Below are positions 1-6,511 of a stretch of 6,527 nt of DNA, in pieces (the stretch's first letter is position 1; every line of letters begins with the position of its first letter). A program made the position numbers and the translations under genes. The stretch comes from Arenibacter sp963972175. Lineage in GTDB: Bacteria > Bacteroidota > Bacteroidia > Flavobacteriales > Flavobacteriaceae. Below the pieces are notes generated by a model. The model saw nothing but the letters and a program-made list of their open reading frames with translations. It did not search any database and was not told the origin of the DNA. Location of the stretch: contig CAXAVP010000247.1 in the NCBI GenBank assembly GCA_963972175.1, forward strand, positions 1 through 6,527, in the 5' to 3' direction.

Positions 1-102
1 ATTTCTATAAATACAAACTTACAAACTGATTATCAAGTTCATAAACAAAGGTTCGCCGCCACTGTAAAGAGCTATTTCCATAATTTTGGGATTAAAGCTT
101 AA
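1..102 (+). CDS. possible C-terminal end of an unidentified protein (5' end outside window)
   Basis: Frame 1 is open from the first base to a TAA at 100-102, giving 33 codons that end in ...YFHNFGIKA. The other two plus frames hit stops within the first 30 bases. The residue mix (basic and aromatic, helix-like) and codon choice look plausible for a real protein tail, but 33 open codons can occur by chance in AT-rich DNA. I do not recognise a family. If real, the gene runs in the same direction as the adhesin remnant downstream and is separated from it by about 390 bases, so it need not belong to the same unit. Confidence 0.35.
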   Translation: MSINTNLQTDYQVHKQRFAATVKSYFHNFGIKA

Positions 103-493
103 GTACTGAAAGCTCCTTGTAGGACAAGTTATACCGACTTCCCTTGCCACCCCTACCCTATTATTCTAGGTCTAGCTTATACCGACTTTTCTTATTTTAT
201 AGTCTTATAAGGAAAACAATTACCAGAAAAGCACGTTGGGAAGACCGTAATTTGAGATATTTCCAGTTACTAGTTTTTGTTTTTTTAGTGCAGAATAAAT
301 GGTCTGAAATAGCAAACACTTTAAACCATATTATTGTAAAATTTGTCAACCTATATAGCAAGGGAAAACTAGCCCCCAAGCATTCAATCCGGCATTCATA
401 TTTGCAGTAATACCAAAGGTTGGCTAAGTTATATCCCCAAATGTTTAAAATCCCCCCATCCCTAACTTATTTAAAAAATAAACTGCAGTAGAA
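103..493. other. intergenic region, no convincing gene
   Basis: An 88-codon frame with a TTG start (144-410) is present, but its sequence is low-complexity and matches nothing I know, so I do not call it. The stretch holds a 12-base direct repeat (TTATACCGACTT at 129-140 and 177-188). A 15-base segment (171-185) recurs inside the adhesin gene at 937-951. Homopolymers C6 (452-457) and A6 (473-478) lie just before the adhesin remnant. A weak match to the Bacteroidota promoter pattern (TTTG at 251-254, TAGTTTTT at 271-278, spacing 16 rather than about 19) is too poor to call. No signal-peptide coding sequence for the downstream adhesin is visible in any plus frame. Confidence 0.5.
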
Positions 494-1384
494 TTGAGTC
501 TCCATTTAATTATTGGTAACGGTACGCCTCCTACAACAGGGCCTTATGGAGTTCATGAAGATCTGAATGTTCGTTTAATCTCACCTTCTGGCACGTTCGT
601 TGATTTAGTGCAGGACAGATGGGGGTATAACACAGGTGACCCAACTCAATTAAGTACCTTTCATACGTTTGCCCCTGTAAATGCCACAGTAAACTTTGAC
701 GACGACAATCCGACGAATATTGAAACGCTTGATAATTGGCAGGCCGGCAACTACGCCCCTCATAACTCATTAAGTGCCTTTGATGGGGAGAACGCTGCCG
801 GCACTTGGACTTTGCGTATTTCTGATGGAAATTCCCAATTTTCCCCTCAAGATTATTTTCATTTTGTTACAGCAACACTAACCATTACATCTGGTCCAAG
901 TAACAACCCACCAGCCATATTCATAGATAATTCAAATCTAGCTTATACCGAAGGAGAAACTGCCAAACAGATAGATAATTCTGCCACGGTTAGCGATGCC
1001 GATGGAGATGCGGATTGGAATGGTGGCTCCATAGTCGCCCAAATTACAGCCAATGCAGAAGCTGCAGATGAATTAAGTATTATGGATACAGATGGAGATG
1101 GTACGGCAATCACTATTAGCGGTACTAATATTTATTCCAACGGAGTAGATATCGGCAACTTAAGCGCTAGTGGAGGAATAATAACCAATGGGACTGCCCT
1201 TACCATTACTTTTGATAGTGATGCCACCAATGCCAATATACAAGAGGTACTTCAATCCATACGATATAGAAACACTTCTACAAACCCTGGCACTTCCAAC
1301 AGAACAGTAACAATTACTGCTGCCGATTCCAACGCAGCAAGTGCCAATGATACAAGAACAATAACTATTGCCAAAATCCCAGAG

Positions 1385-2089
1385 GTAACAAGTGTTACCG
1401 TCCCATCCAACGCTACCTATATCACAGGACAAAATCTGGATTTTACCATCAATTTTAATGAAAATATAACTGTAAACACAGCAGGGGGAACCCCACAATT
1501 AGGCATAACCATAGGTAGTACCACAGGAGAGGCAACTTATCAAAGTGGTAGCGGATCCTCGGCATTGTTGTTCCGTTATACCATACAGGCCGGTGATCTG
1601 GATACAGATGGTATTACAGTGGGCAGTTTAGAGGCTAATGGCAGTACACTTAGAAATAACTCAGGGAATGATGCTGTCCTAACATTAAACAGTGTAGGAA
1701 GCACCACGGCAGTATTGGTGGATGCGGCAGCACCCACAGTGACAAGTGTTAACGTACCTGCCAATGCTACCTATATAGCAGGGCAAAATCTGGATTTTAC
1801 CATAAATACCAGTGAGAACGTAACCGTAAATACAACGGGGGGAACACCTCAATTAAATATTACAATCGGTGCCACGACCCGACAAGCTACCTATCAGAGT
1901 GGTAGCGGAACCTCGGCATTGTTGTTCCGTTATACCGTACAGGCCGGTGAACTGGATACAGATGGTATAGCCATTGGGACCCTGAGCGCCAATGGAGGGA
2001 CTTTGGGCGATGCGGCCTCGAACAACCTTAACAACACCCTAAACAGTGTGGGAAGCACCACGGCAGTATTGGTGGATGCCTTAGCGCCA
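1385..2089 (+). repeat. tandem pair of ~118-residue beta-sandwich repeats
   Basis: Unit 1 spans 1385-1738 and unit 2 spans 1739-2089, directly abutting. Both begin VTSV-x-VP-x-NATYI, share the core GQNLDFTIN, the string SALLFRYT, a QAG-x-LDTDGI turn and the ending LNSVGSTTAVLVDA. They resemble the Ig-like stalk modules common in large bacterial surface proteins and probably act as spacers or adhesive arms. The high identity of the shared cores, also at DNA level, points to duplication within the gene. Confidence 0.8.
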
Positions 2090-2380
2090 GTTGGTTATGC
2101 CGTGAGTTTCAATCAAAACCCCATCAATGATGCCAATGCAACCTCAATTAGCTTTTCTTACACTGGGGCCGAAATCGGCTCAACATACAACTATACTATA
2201 AGCAGTTCGGGAGGAGAAACCAATGTGACCGGTACCGGAACCATTGTTACAACTAACGATCATGTTGGCGGAATCGATCTAAATACTTTAGCAGATTGAA
2301 CCATTACCCTAGATTTTACCTTAACAGATAAACACAGCAATTTAGGAAATATTGTTTCGGATGCCGTAATTAAAGGTACT

Positions 2381-3127
2381 GACATTGATAATGACGGAAT
2401 TCAGGATAGCTCGGACAATTGTCCCTCCATGGCCAATTCTGATCAGTTGGACACTGATACTGATGGTGAGGGCGATGTCTGCGATATGGACGATGACAAT
2501 GACGGTACCCCGGATTCCGAAGATGCCTTCCCATTGGACAATTCCGAGGACACCGACACCGATGGTGATGGCACCGGAAACAATGCAGATACTGATGATG
2601 ACAATGACGGTACCCCGGATTCTGAAGATGCCTTCCCATTGGATAATTCCGAGGACACCGACACCGACGGTGATGACACAGGAAACAATGCTGACACCGA
2701 CGATGACATTGATGGAACCTTAGATTCCGAAGACGATTTCCCATTGGATAATTCCGAGGACACCGACACCGACGGTGATGGCACAGGAAACAATGCTGAC
2801 ACCGACGATGACAATGATGGAACCTTAGATTCCGAAGACGATTTCCCATTGGATAATTCCGAGGATACCGATACTGATGGAGATGGCACTGGCGACAATG
2901 CTGATGAGGACGATGACAATGATGGCACCCCGGATACGGAAGATGCTTTTCCATTGGATGAAAACGAGGATACGGATACCGATGGGGACGGCTCTGGCGA
3001 CAATGCCGATGAGGACGATGACAATGACGGCACCCCGGATTCCGAAGATGCCTTCCCATTGGACCCTACCGAAGACAAGGATAGCGATAACGATGGTATT
3101 GGGGATAATGCGGATTCCGATGATGAT
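2381..3127 (+). repeat. thrombospondin type 3 calcium-repeat array, 105-base period
   Basis: The region encodes DNDGIQDSSDNCP followed by a 35-residue unit of the type DAFPLDNSEDTDTDGDGTG plus NNADTDDDNDGTPDSE. Full units begin at 2522, 2627, 2732, 2837 and 2942; a sixth, partial unit begins at 3047 and ends in a diverged stretch. The D-x-D-x-D-G spacing is the calcium-binding signature of thrombospondin type 3 repeats, which form a stiff calcium-dependent stalk next to the CTD in many Bacteroidota surface proteins. The stretches 2641-2745 and 2746-2850 differ at only two positions (2676/2781 and 2710/2815), which indicates a recent tandem duplication or gene conversion. Confidence 0.9.
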
Positions 3128-3412
3128 TTGGTCGTAAATGTGAATATTCCTGTCCCTGCAGAGGCGTTTACGCCAAATGGGGACGGAATTAATGACGTAT
3201 GGGTTGTACCTGGCATCAACAACTACCCCAACAACGTGGTGAAGGTATTTAATAGGTTTGGTCATGAGGTCTACGCAAAACGTAATTACCAAAATGACTG
3301 GAACGGCAGACGCAAGTCAGGCTCTTCAATATTACCGGCCGGTTCCTACCTGTATGTCATTGACTTAGGAAATGGTACTACACCTTTACAAGGTTGGATA
3401 TTCATCAATTAT
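3128..3412 (+). other. gliding motility-associated C-terminal (CHU_C, type B T9SS) domain coding segment
   Basis: The last 95 codons of the broken adhesin contain the family landmarks in order: AFTPNGDGINDVW, then VVKVFNRFGHEVY, NDWNGR, LPAGSYLYVIDLG and a final GWIFINY strand. This domain sends proteins through the type IX secretion system; proteins carrying it tend to need a PorP/SprF partner, and one is encoded immediately downstream. The domain is intact, but the upstream TGA cuts it off from any plausible start codon and signal peptide. Confidence 0.9.
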
Positions 3413-3438
3413 TAATAAAAAAAAATCAAAGCAAATAA

Positions 3439-4326
3439 ATGAACCTATTTCATAAAATAATAGTAGTGTTGGTCCTGTGCTGTTCTACTTTAACCAACGC
3501 GCAACAAGATCCCAACTATACCTTGTACAGGTACAACATGAACTTGATTAACCCGGCATATGCAGGAGCTGATAATGGAACAACCCTAGGTATCAATGTA
3601 CGAAGTCAATGGTCGAACGTGAAAGGTGCGCCTGAGACCCAAAGTTTAATCTTTGGAACACCTGTGGGCAAAAAACTCGGCATGGGCGTATCCGTGATCA
3701 GTGACAAGACCTTCATTGAAAAGCAAACTTCAATAGCCTTGGACCTATCCTATCAGATAAAACTGGATGAAAACCATAACCTGTTCTTTGGACTCAAAGC
3801 CGGATTCAATTCCTATAATGCCAATACGGACGGACTTGTTACTTATGGCATACAGGAAGACCCGAGCCTTATGAACCTCAATGGTAGACTAAATCCCAAT
3901 TTTGGGGTAGGTATTCACTTAAGACATGACAAATACTTCTTATCCCTGTCCGTTCCCAAAATTTTAAGTAGGGACAGATTGGAAGAAGAGGACGGTGTGG
4001 CTACCCTGGGTGCGGATAAAAAGCACATCTACCTTGCAGGGGGCATGGATATATACCTAGGACAAAACGTGGTTCTGAAGCCGAGCACTTTATTGCGATA
4101 TGTAGAAGAATCCCCGCTATCAATAGACTTTACCACTTTTCTTGCCTTCAATGATTTCTTTGACCTAGGAGCAGCCTACAGAGTCAATGAAAGTGTAAGC
4201 GGTATGGCTATTTTTAAGGTATCCAGTGGTATGATGATCGGATATGTGTATGAAAGTCCTCTCGAGAACTCGATAAGCAATATTGACAATGGAACACATG
4301 AGATTATGTTGAACCTAAAGCTATAA
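3439..4326 (+). CDS. PorP/SprF family type IX secretion system membrane protein
   Basis: This intact 295-residue gene is the normal length for the family. Residues 1-21 form a signal peptide (MNLFHK, hydrophobic core, cleavage likely after TNA). The mature protein opens with the family hallmark QDPNYTLYRYNMNLINPAYAGA-like segment (22-44). The remainder alternates polar and hydrophobic residues in outer-membrane beta-barrel fashion, ending in a strand at IMLNLKL. In Flavobacterium johnsoniae, SprF is encoded next to and needed for surface delivery of the adhesin SprB; by analogy this protein would serve the CHU_C protein encoded just upstream. The gene begins 23 bases after that gene's stop, so the two were probably cotranscribed, and a strong terminator follows. 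The ATG at 3439 is chosen because it gives a complete signal peptide; the leader is A-rich without a clear Shine-Dalgarno, as is usual in this phylum. Confidence 0.93.
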   Translation: MNLFHKIIVVLVLCCSTLTNAQQDPNYTLYRYNMNLINPAYAGADNGTTLGINVRSQWSNVKGAPETQSLIFGTPVGKKLGMGVSVISDKTFIEKQTSIALDLSYQIKLDENHNLFFGLKAGFNSYNANTDGLVTYGIQEDPSLMNLNGRLNPNFGVGIHLRHDKYFLSLSVPKILSRDRLEEEDGVATLGADKKHIYLAGGMDIYLGQNVVLKPSTLLRYVEESPLSIDFTTFLAFNDFFDLGAAYRVNESVSGMAIFKVSSGMMIGYVYESPLENSISNIDNGTHEIMLNLKL

Positions 4327-4352
4327 ACAATTTAAGTATTTTGAAACGTTGT

Positions 4353-4379
4353 AAGCTGTCTGCAAAGGCAGCTTTTTTT
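4353..4379 (+). terminator. rho-independent terminator after the PorP/SprF gene
   Basis: An 8-bp stem (AAGCTGTC at 4353-4360, GGCAGCTT at 4367-4374, one G-U pair) with a 6-base loop is followed by a T run at 4373-4379. It lies 26 bases past the stop codon and would end the adhesin-porP transcript. Confidence 0.88.
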
Positions 4380-5083
4380 GAATGAAGGGCAAGGTATTAT
4401 TCTCTAAATTAGCAAAAATCAAATGAAATTCAAGTGTCAAGAGGATGATTGAAGACTAAACGGTACACTCACCCCTCGAAGGATTTTACAACTTTCAGTT
4501 CCAGATAGTCCGGTAAGGGATAAAGTTTTTTTCATCCGGCGACCAGTTTTGCCGGCCAACCCCGAATAGTCGCCATCTTGCATACTTTCGGCTATTATCT
4601 AACCCTTCATCCACACCCCTACGATATTGTTCCCATAAGGGGGATCACAAGTTCAGGCAAATAAAGATTGGCACCTATCAACCCAATTAACGGAAGGCAA
4701 CACCTCGTAACAGGACATTCTTTATAATACTTGGAAATCAATAAATTTAGTCATAAGTTTGAAATTATTAATTACCTGAAGAGTATGTCTGATACTGTAA
4801 TTATAGAATAATAGTAATAAATTCCGATCGGATTAATTTTTAAATAATCTGCGGTATTTTTTTAAGGTCCTATGAAATTTCATTTTTTATTTAATATGGA
4901 ATCTATTAAACCGAAAATCATCTTTCCGAAGTAAAGGGTACCCAAGAGTGTACCTAAAACCTCCTATACTAACAATCCATTCTTCAAACCCTTTAAAAAA
5001 GGGGTCAACTACTCGTAACGATCTATTCACACTAATTATAGGGTTAGTGCACTATTTATTCATTAATTATAAAACATTTCATT
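4380..5083. other. gene-poor intergenic region with a GC-contrasting patch and two palindromes
   Basis: No convincing gene is present over about 700 bases. A patch at roughly 4440-4720 has coding-like composition (59 G+C of 120 in 4501-4620, against 14 of 60 in 4741-4800), yet every frame of it is interrupted. It contains an inverted repeat CCGGC (4536-4540) / GCCGG (4551-4555). On the minus strand a 48-codon frame starting MQDGDYSG is open but unrecognised. Further right, two perfect palindromes (TCCGATCGGA at 4823-4832 and ATGAAATTTCAT at 4872-4883) sit in AT-rich DNA. A GTG-started 60-codon frame at 4948-5130 overlaps the small basic gene and is not called. Confidence 0.5.
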
Positions 5084-5197
5084 ATGGCCATTGGCAAAAA
5101 AAAGCTTTCCAAACAGGAGGTCAAAGCTAAAAGACAAGAAAAGATCCTTCAGCGTATGGAAGAAAAAAAGATGAAAAAACGCAAATCTAGAGTGTAA
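5084..5197 (+). CDS. 37-residue highly basic hypothetical protein
   Basis: ATG at 5084 opens a 37-codon frame ending in TAA at 5195-5197. The protein starts MAIGKKKLSKQEVKAK, continues with RQEKILQRMEEKK and ends MKKRKSRV. By my count 17 of 37 residues are Lys or Arg and there is no hydrophobic segment, so a cytosolic, nucleic-acid- or ribosome-associated peptide with one long helix is the natural guess; that is inference. Support for it being a gene: the MA-x-GKKK-type start common in small basic proteins, charged heptad-like spacing, AT-rich leader, and a strong hairpin terminator 82 bases after the stop. It overlaps a longer GTG-started frame that I consider spurious. I do not recognise a named family. 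Neighbours are unrelated and separated by terminators, so it is probably transcribed alone. Confidence 0.65.
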   Translation: MAIGKKKLSKQEVKAKRQEKILQRMEEKKMKKRKSRV

Positions 5198-5236
5198 GCC
5201 AAATTGAAGAACCTACTTAATATTCTTATAACAAAA

Positions 5237-5273
5237 AGGTCATCATTAAGTCACTTTTGAAACGACCTCTTTT
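5237..5273 (+). terminator. weak possible hairpin upstream of the main terminator
   Basis: AGGTC (5237-5241) can pair with GACCT (5264-5268), followed by CTCTTTT. The loop is long (22 bases), though a small AAG/CTT inner helix may shorten it. It could be a first, weak terminator for the 37-codon gene or merely part of its structured 3' end. Confidence 0.35.
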
Positions 5274-5279
5274 AATTCC

Positions 5280-5310
5280 AAAACGGATGTACTTTTAGTG
5301 CATCCGTTTT
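5280..5310 (+). terminator. strong hairpin terminator, possibly bidirectional
   Basis: A 13-bp stem (5280-5292 with 5298-5310, one G-U pair) closes a 5-base loop TTTTA. The stem is AAAA-CGGATGTAC on the left and GTGCATCCG-TTTT on the right, so each strand ends in a short U run. It terminates the small basic gene and insulates the following operon. Confidence 0.85.
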
Positions 5311-5348
5311 ATTTTGACTACACTCAACAGGAAACACTTAATTATTCA

Positions 5349-5367
5349 ATATTTTTATTAAAAATAT
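5349..5367. repeat. AT-only 8-bp inverted repeat
   Basis: ATATTTTT (5349-5356) and AAAAATAT (5360-5367) are separated by ATT, in the 180-base gap before the pRiA4b-like gene. It may be an operator-like site or chance in AT-rich DNA. The rest of the gap 5311-5490 shows no gene and no good match to the Bacteroidota promoter consensus. Confidence 0.3.
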
Positions 5368-5490
5368 CTACTCGTGAGCCTATAATTTTATGTAATTTTA
5401 ATTCTGAATTTAGATTTCGAATCAAAAAGCAAAATAAAAGTGCCTGTTCAGTATAAGGTCATAAATTGCAAAGCTTAAATAAGATAAGAG

Positions 5491-6099
5491 TTGAGTAGCA
5501 CATTTAAATTTCGTATCCAACTGGATGGCAGTCACCCTCCCATATCACGTGAATTTTTAGTACCATCGGATTTCACATTTTATAAGCTTCACCATACCCT
5601 TCAAATTGTTATGGGATGGGAGAACTATCACCTATATGAATTTTCCATCGACAGCTATCGAATAGGTCAACAATTTGAGAAGGACGGCTTTAACGGACCA
5701 AATGAGATTATAGACTCAAAGACTCTAAAAATCGGCGATGTACTAAAATACAAAGGTCAGAAATTGGACTATCTCTATGATTTTGGGGATTATTGGGAGC
5801 ATTCCTTGACCTTGGAGAGAATTATAGAAGACCTGACAGTTCCATTTCCAATATGTTGCTCGGGAAGTTTGAACTGTCCTCCGGAGGATGTTGGCGGACT
5901 ATCTGGGTTTTATGATTTTCTTAATATCATAAACAAACCGAAGCATCCCGAGTATAAAGAGCTCAAAAAATGGGTACAAAGTAAGCTGGTCGCTGTTGAC
6001 AGCAAATATGACCCTAAGAAATTCTATAGTGAAAGGGTAAATTTTATACTTCTCAATTTAGATCTGTACATTATGGATTGGGAGAATGAGAGTGACTAA
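5491..6099 (+). CDS. plasmid pRiA4b ORF-3-like family protein
   Basis: The 202 residues match the pRiA4b ORF-3 family (PF07929) from end to end: FRIQLDGSHPPISREFLVP at 7-25, GWENYHLYEF at 42-51, YLYDFGDYWEHSL at 94-106, CPPEDVGG at 129-136, HPEY at 152-155 and a closing FYSERVN at 178-184. The family is widespread on chromosomes, plasmids and mobile elements; its biochemical role is unknown to me. The start must be the TTG at 5491: a stop at 5485-5487 lies two codons upstream and the first ATG (5611) would remove the conserved N-terminus; AAGATAAG just upstream may be a weak ribosome site. The usual PPIWRR motif reads PPISRE here, losing the tryptophan. A 69-codon gene follows after 23 bases, so an operon is likely. 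Composition resembles the other genes and gives no sign of recent transfer. Confidence 0.88.
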   Translation: MSSTFKFRIQLDGSHPPISREFLVPSDFTFYKLHHTLQIVMGWENYHLYEFSIDSYRIGQQFEKDGFNGPNEIIDSKTLKIGDVLKYKGQKLDYLYDFGDYWEHSLTLERIIEDLTVPFPICCSGSLNCPPEDVGGLSGFYDFLNIINKPKHPEYKELKKWVQSKLVAVDSKYDPKKFYSERVNFILLNLDLYIMDWENESD

Positions 6100-6122
6100 T
6101 AATATAAATTCTTAGAAAGTTT

Positions 6123-6332
6123 ATGTTGAAGGATGGTTTTAGCTCGGACAAGTATAACGGCATACTGGATCACCTGAGAGAGAATGGGTTTTTGAGCATT
6201 GAAGATGTAGATAAACTACTAAAAGAGTATACTACCACCAAAAAAATTACTTTCGATTGTATAACCAAAGAAAAGTCCCTTATAGTATCGGAAGCCTTAA
6301 TTGACAATTATCACAGAACAAAGTCCAAGTAA
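6123..6332 (+). CDS. 69-residue hypothetical protein, second gene of the pRiA4b-like operon
   Basis: ATG at 6123 starts a 69-codon frame ending TAA at 6330-6332. AGAAAG at 6114-6119 may act as a weak ribosome site. The protein has no signal peptide or membrane segment. Its first half looks helical and charged (KYNGILDHLRENGFLSIEDVDKLLKEY could form two helices with a turn, like a small helix-turn or EF-hand-sized unit, though no calcium loop is present). The second half (KITFDCITKEKSLIVSEALIDNY) has strand-then-helix character. I do not recognise a family. It begins 23 bases after the pRiA4b ORF-3-like gene on the same strand with no terminator between, so the two are probably cotranscribed and may work together; the partner gives no firm hint of function. 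Confidence 0.65.
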   Translation: MLKDGFSSDKYNGILDHLRENGFLSIEDVDKLLKEYTTTKKITFDCITKEKSLIVSEALIDNYHRTKSK

Positions 6333-6346
6333 AAGATTTATAATTT

Positions 6347-6429
6347 CTTTGGATTTAAAAATTGCGGAATATCGTCAAATGATCTCATTTGCAATTACGA
6401 TGCGTTAAATTTTTGTTAAAATCCAAAAG
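6347..6429. repeat. nested inverted repeats downstream of the two-gene operon
   Basis: Outer arms TTTGGATTT (6348-6356) and AAATCCAAA (6419-6427) enclose a second inverted repeat. The inner right arm is contiguous, TCATTTGCAATT (6385-6396). The inner left arm is the same 12 bases in complement, interrupted by an 11-base insertion (AATTGC at 6360-6365, then AAATGA at 6377-6382), with only TC at the tip. The RNA could fold into a long, bulged hairpin. It may be a 3' untranslated structure or a small mobile or repeat-type element. Confidence 0.5.
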
Positions 6430-6432
6430 TGA

Positions 6433-6450
6433 GCACAAAGTGTGCATTTT
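6433..6450 (+). terminator. weak candidate terminator for the two-gene operon
   Basis: GCACA (6433-6437) pairs with TGTGC (6441-6445) around a 3-base loop, followed by ATTTT. The stem is short and the T run poor, so this is tentative; the nested repeat just upstream may contribute. Confidence 0.3.
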
Positions 6451-6467
6451 CTAAAAATACAAAGAAT

Positions 6468-6498
6468 AAAAAAAGGCCTCCAATATCTTGGAAGCCTT
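6468..6498 (-). terminator. rho-independent terminator of the minus-strand tRNA transcript
   Basis: Read on the minus strand, AAGGCTTCCAA (6498-6488), loop GATA, then TTGGAGGCCTT (6483-6473) form an 11-bp stem with one U-G pair, running into a T run formed by the A tract at 6468-6474. It begins 13 bases beyond the tRNA 3' end. The stem would also form on the plus strand, but the T run favours minus. Confidence 0.85.
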
Positions 6499-6511
6499 GT
6501 CTTTGTTACTG

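Larger units (their letters stand above)
494..3415 (+). pseudogene. large modular type IX-secreted adhesin-like protein (P domain, beta repeats, TSP3 calcium repeats, CHU_C), 5'-truncated and split by an in-frame TGA
   Basis: Read through the TGA at 2297-2299, the frame gives about 973 residues. Modules in order: P/Homo B-like domain (1-135; core LNVRLISPSGT and FDGENAAGTWTLRISD); cadherin-like segment with a YTEGET motif and D-x-D turns (140-295); two tandem beta repeats (298-415, 416-532); an Ig-like module (533-628); thrombospondin type 3 repeats (630-878); gliding-motility-associated CTD (879-973). Such proteins are normally exported by Sec, then carried to the surface by type IX secretion. 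Here the only start is a TTG at 494, five codons after a stop at 479-481; there is no signal peptide and the P domain lacks its first strands. The stop falls in a motif usually reading LADGT, so GGA (Gly) to TGA is the likely change. A 601-residue product could be made but would lack both export signal and sorting domain. An assembly error is the main alternative. Confidence 0.8.

Noticed and set aside
144..410. 88-codon frame with TTG start
   Set aside because: No family resemblance, AT-rich low-complexity composition, rare start and no ribosome site. The stretch resembling a signal peptide (LLVFVFLV) lies mid-frame and does not lead into the adhesin frame.
2297..2299. UGA read as glycine (genetic code 25) or other recoding
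   Set aside because: The expected residue is Gly, which is tempting, but that code belongs to Absconditabacteria/Gracilibacteria. Every protein family here is typical of Flavobacteriia, which use UGA as a stop, and no recoding element is visible.
2522..3127. CRISPR-like regular repeats
   Set aside because: The 105-base period is continuous in-frame protein-coding repeat with no spacers.
2370..3222. Long frames on both strands over the calcium repeats (His/Arg/Cys-rich and Ser/Pro-rich)
   Set aside because: They are shadows of the 105-base repeat in other frames; the repetitive DNA keeps all frames open.
4536..4555. GC-rich inverted repeat as a terminator or attC-like site
   Set aside because: It has only 5-bp arms, no T run on the correct side in either direction and no core-site motif.
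4948..5130. 60-codon GTG-started frame
   Set aside because: It overlaps the better-supported 37-codon gene in another frame and has no ribosome site or recognisable content.
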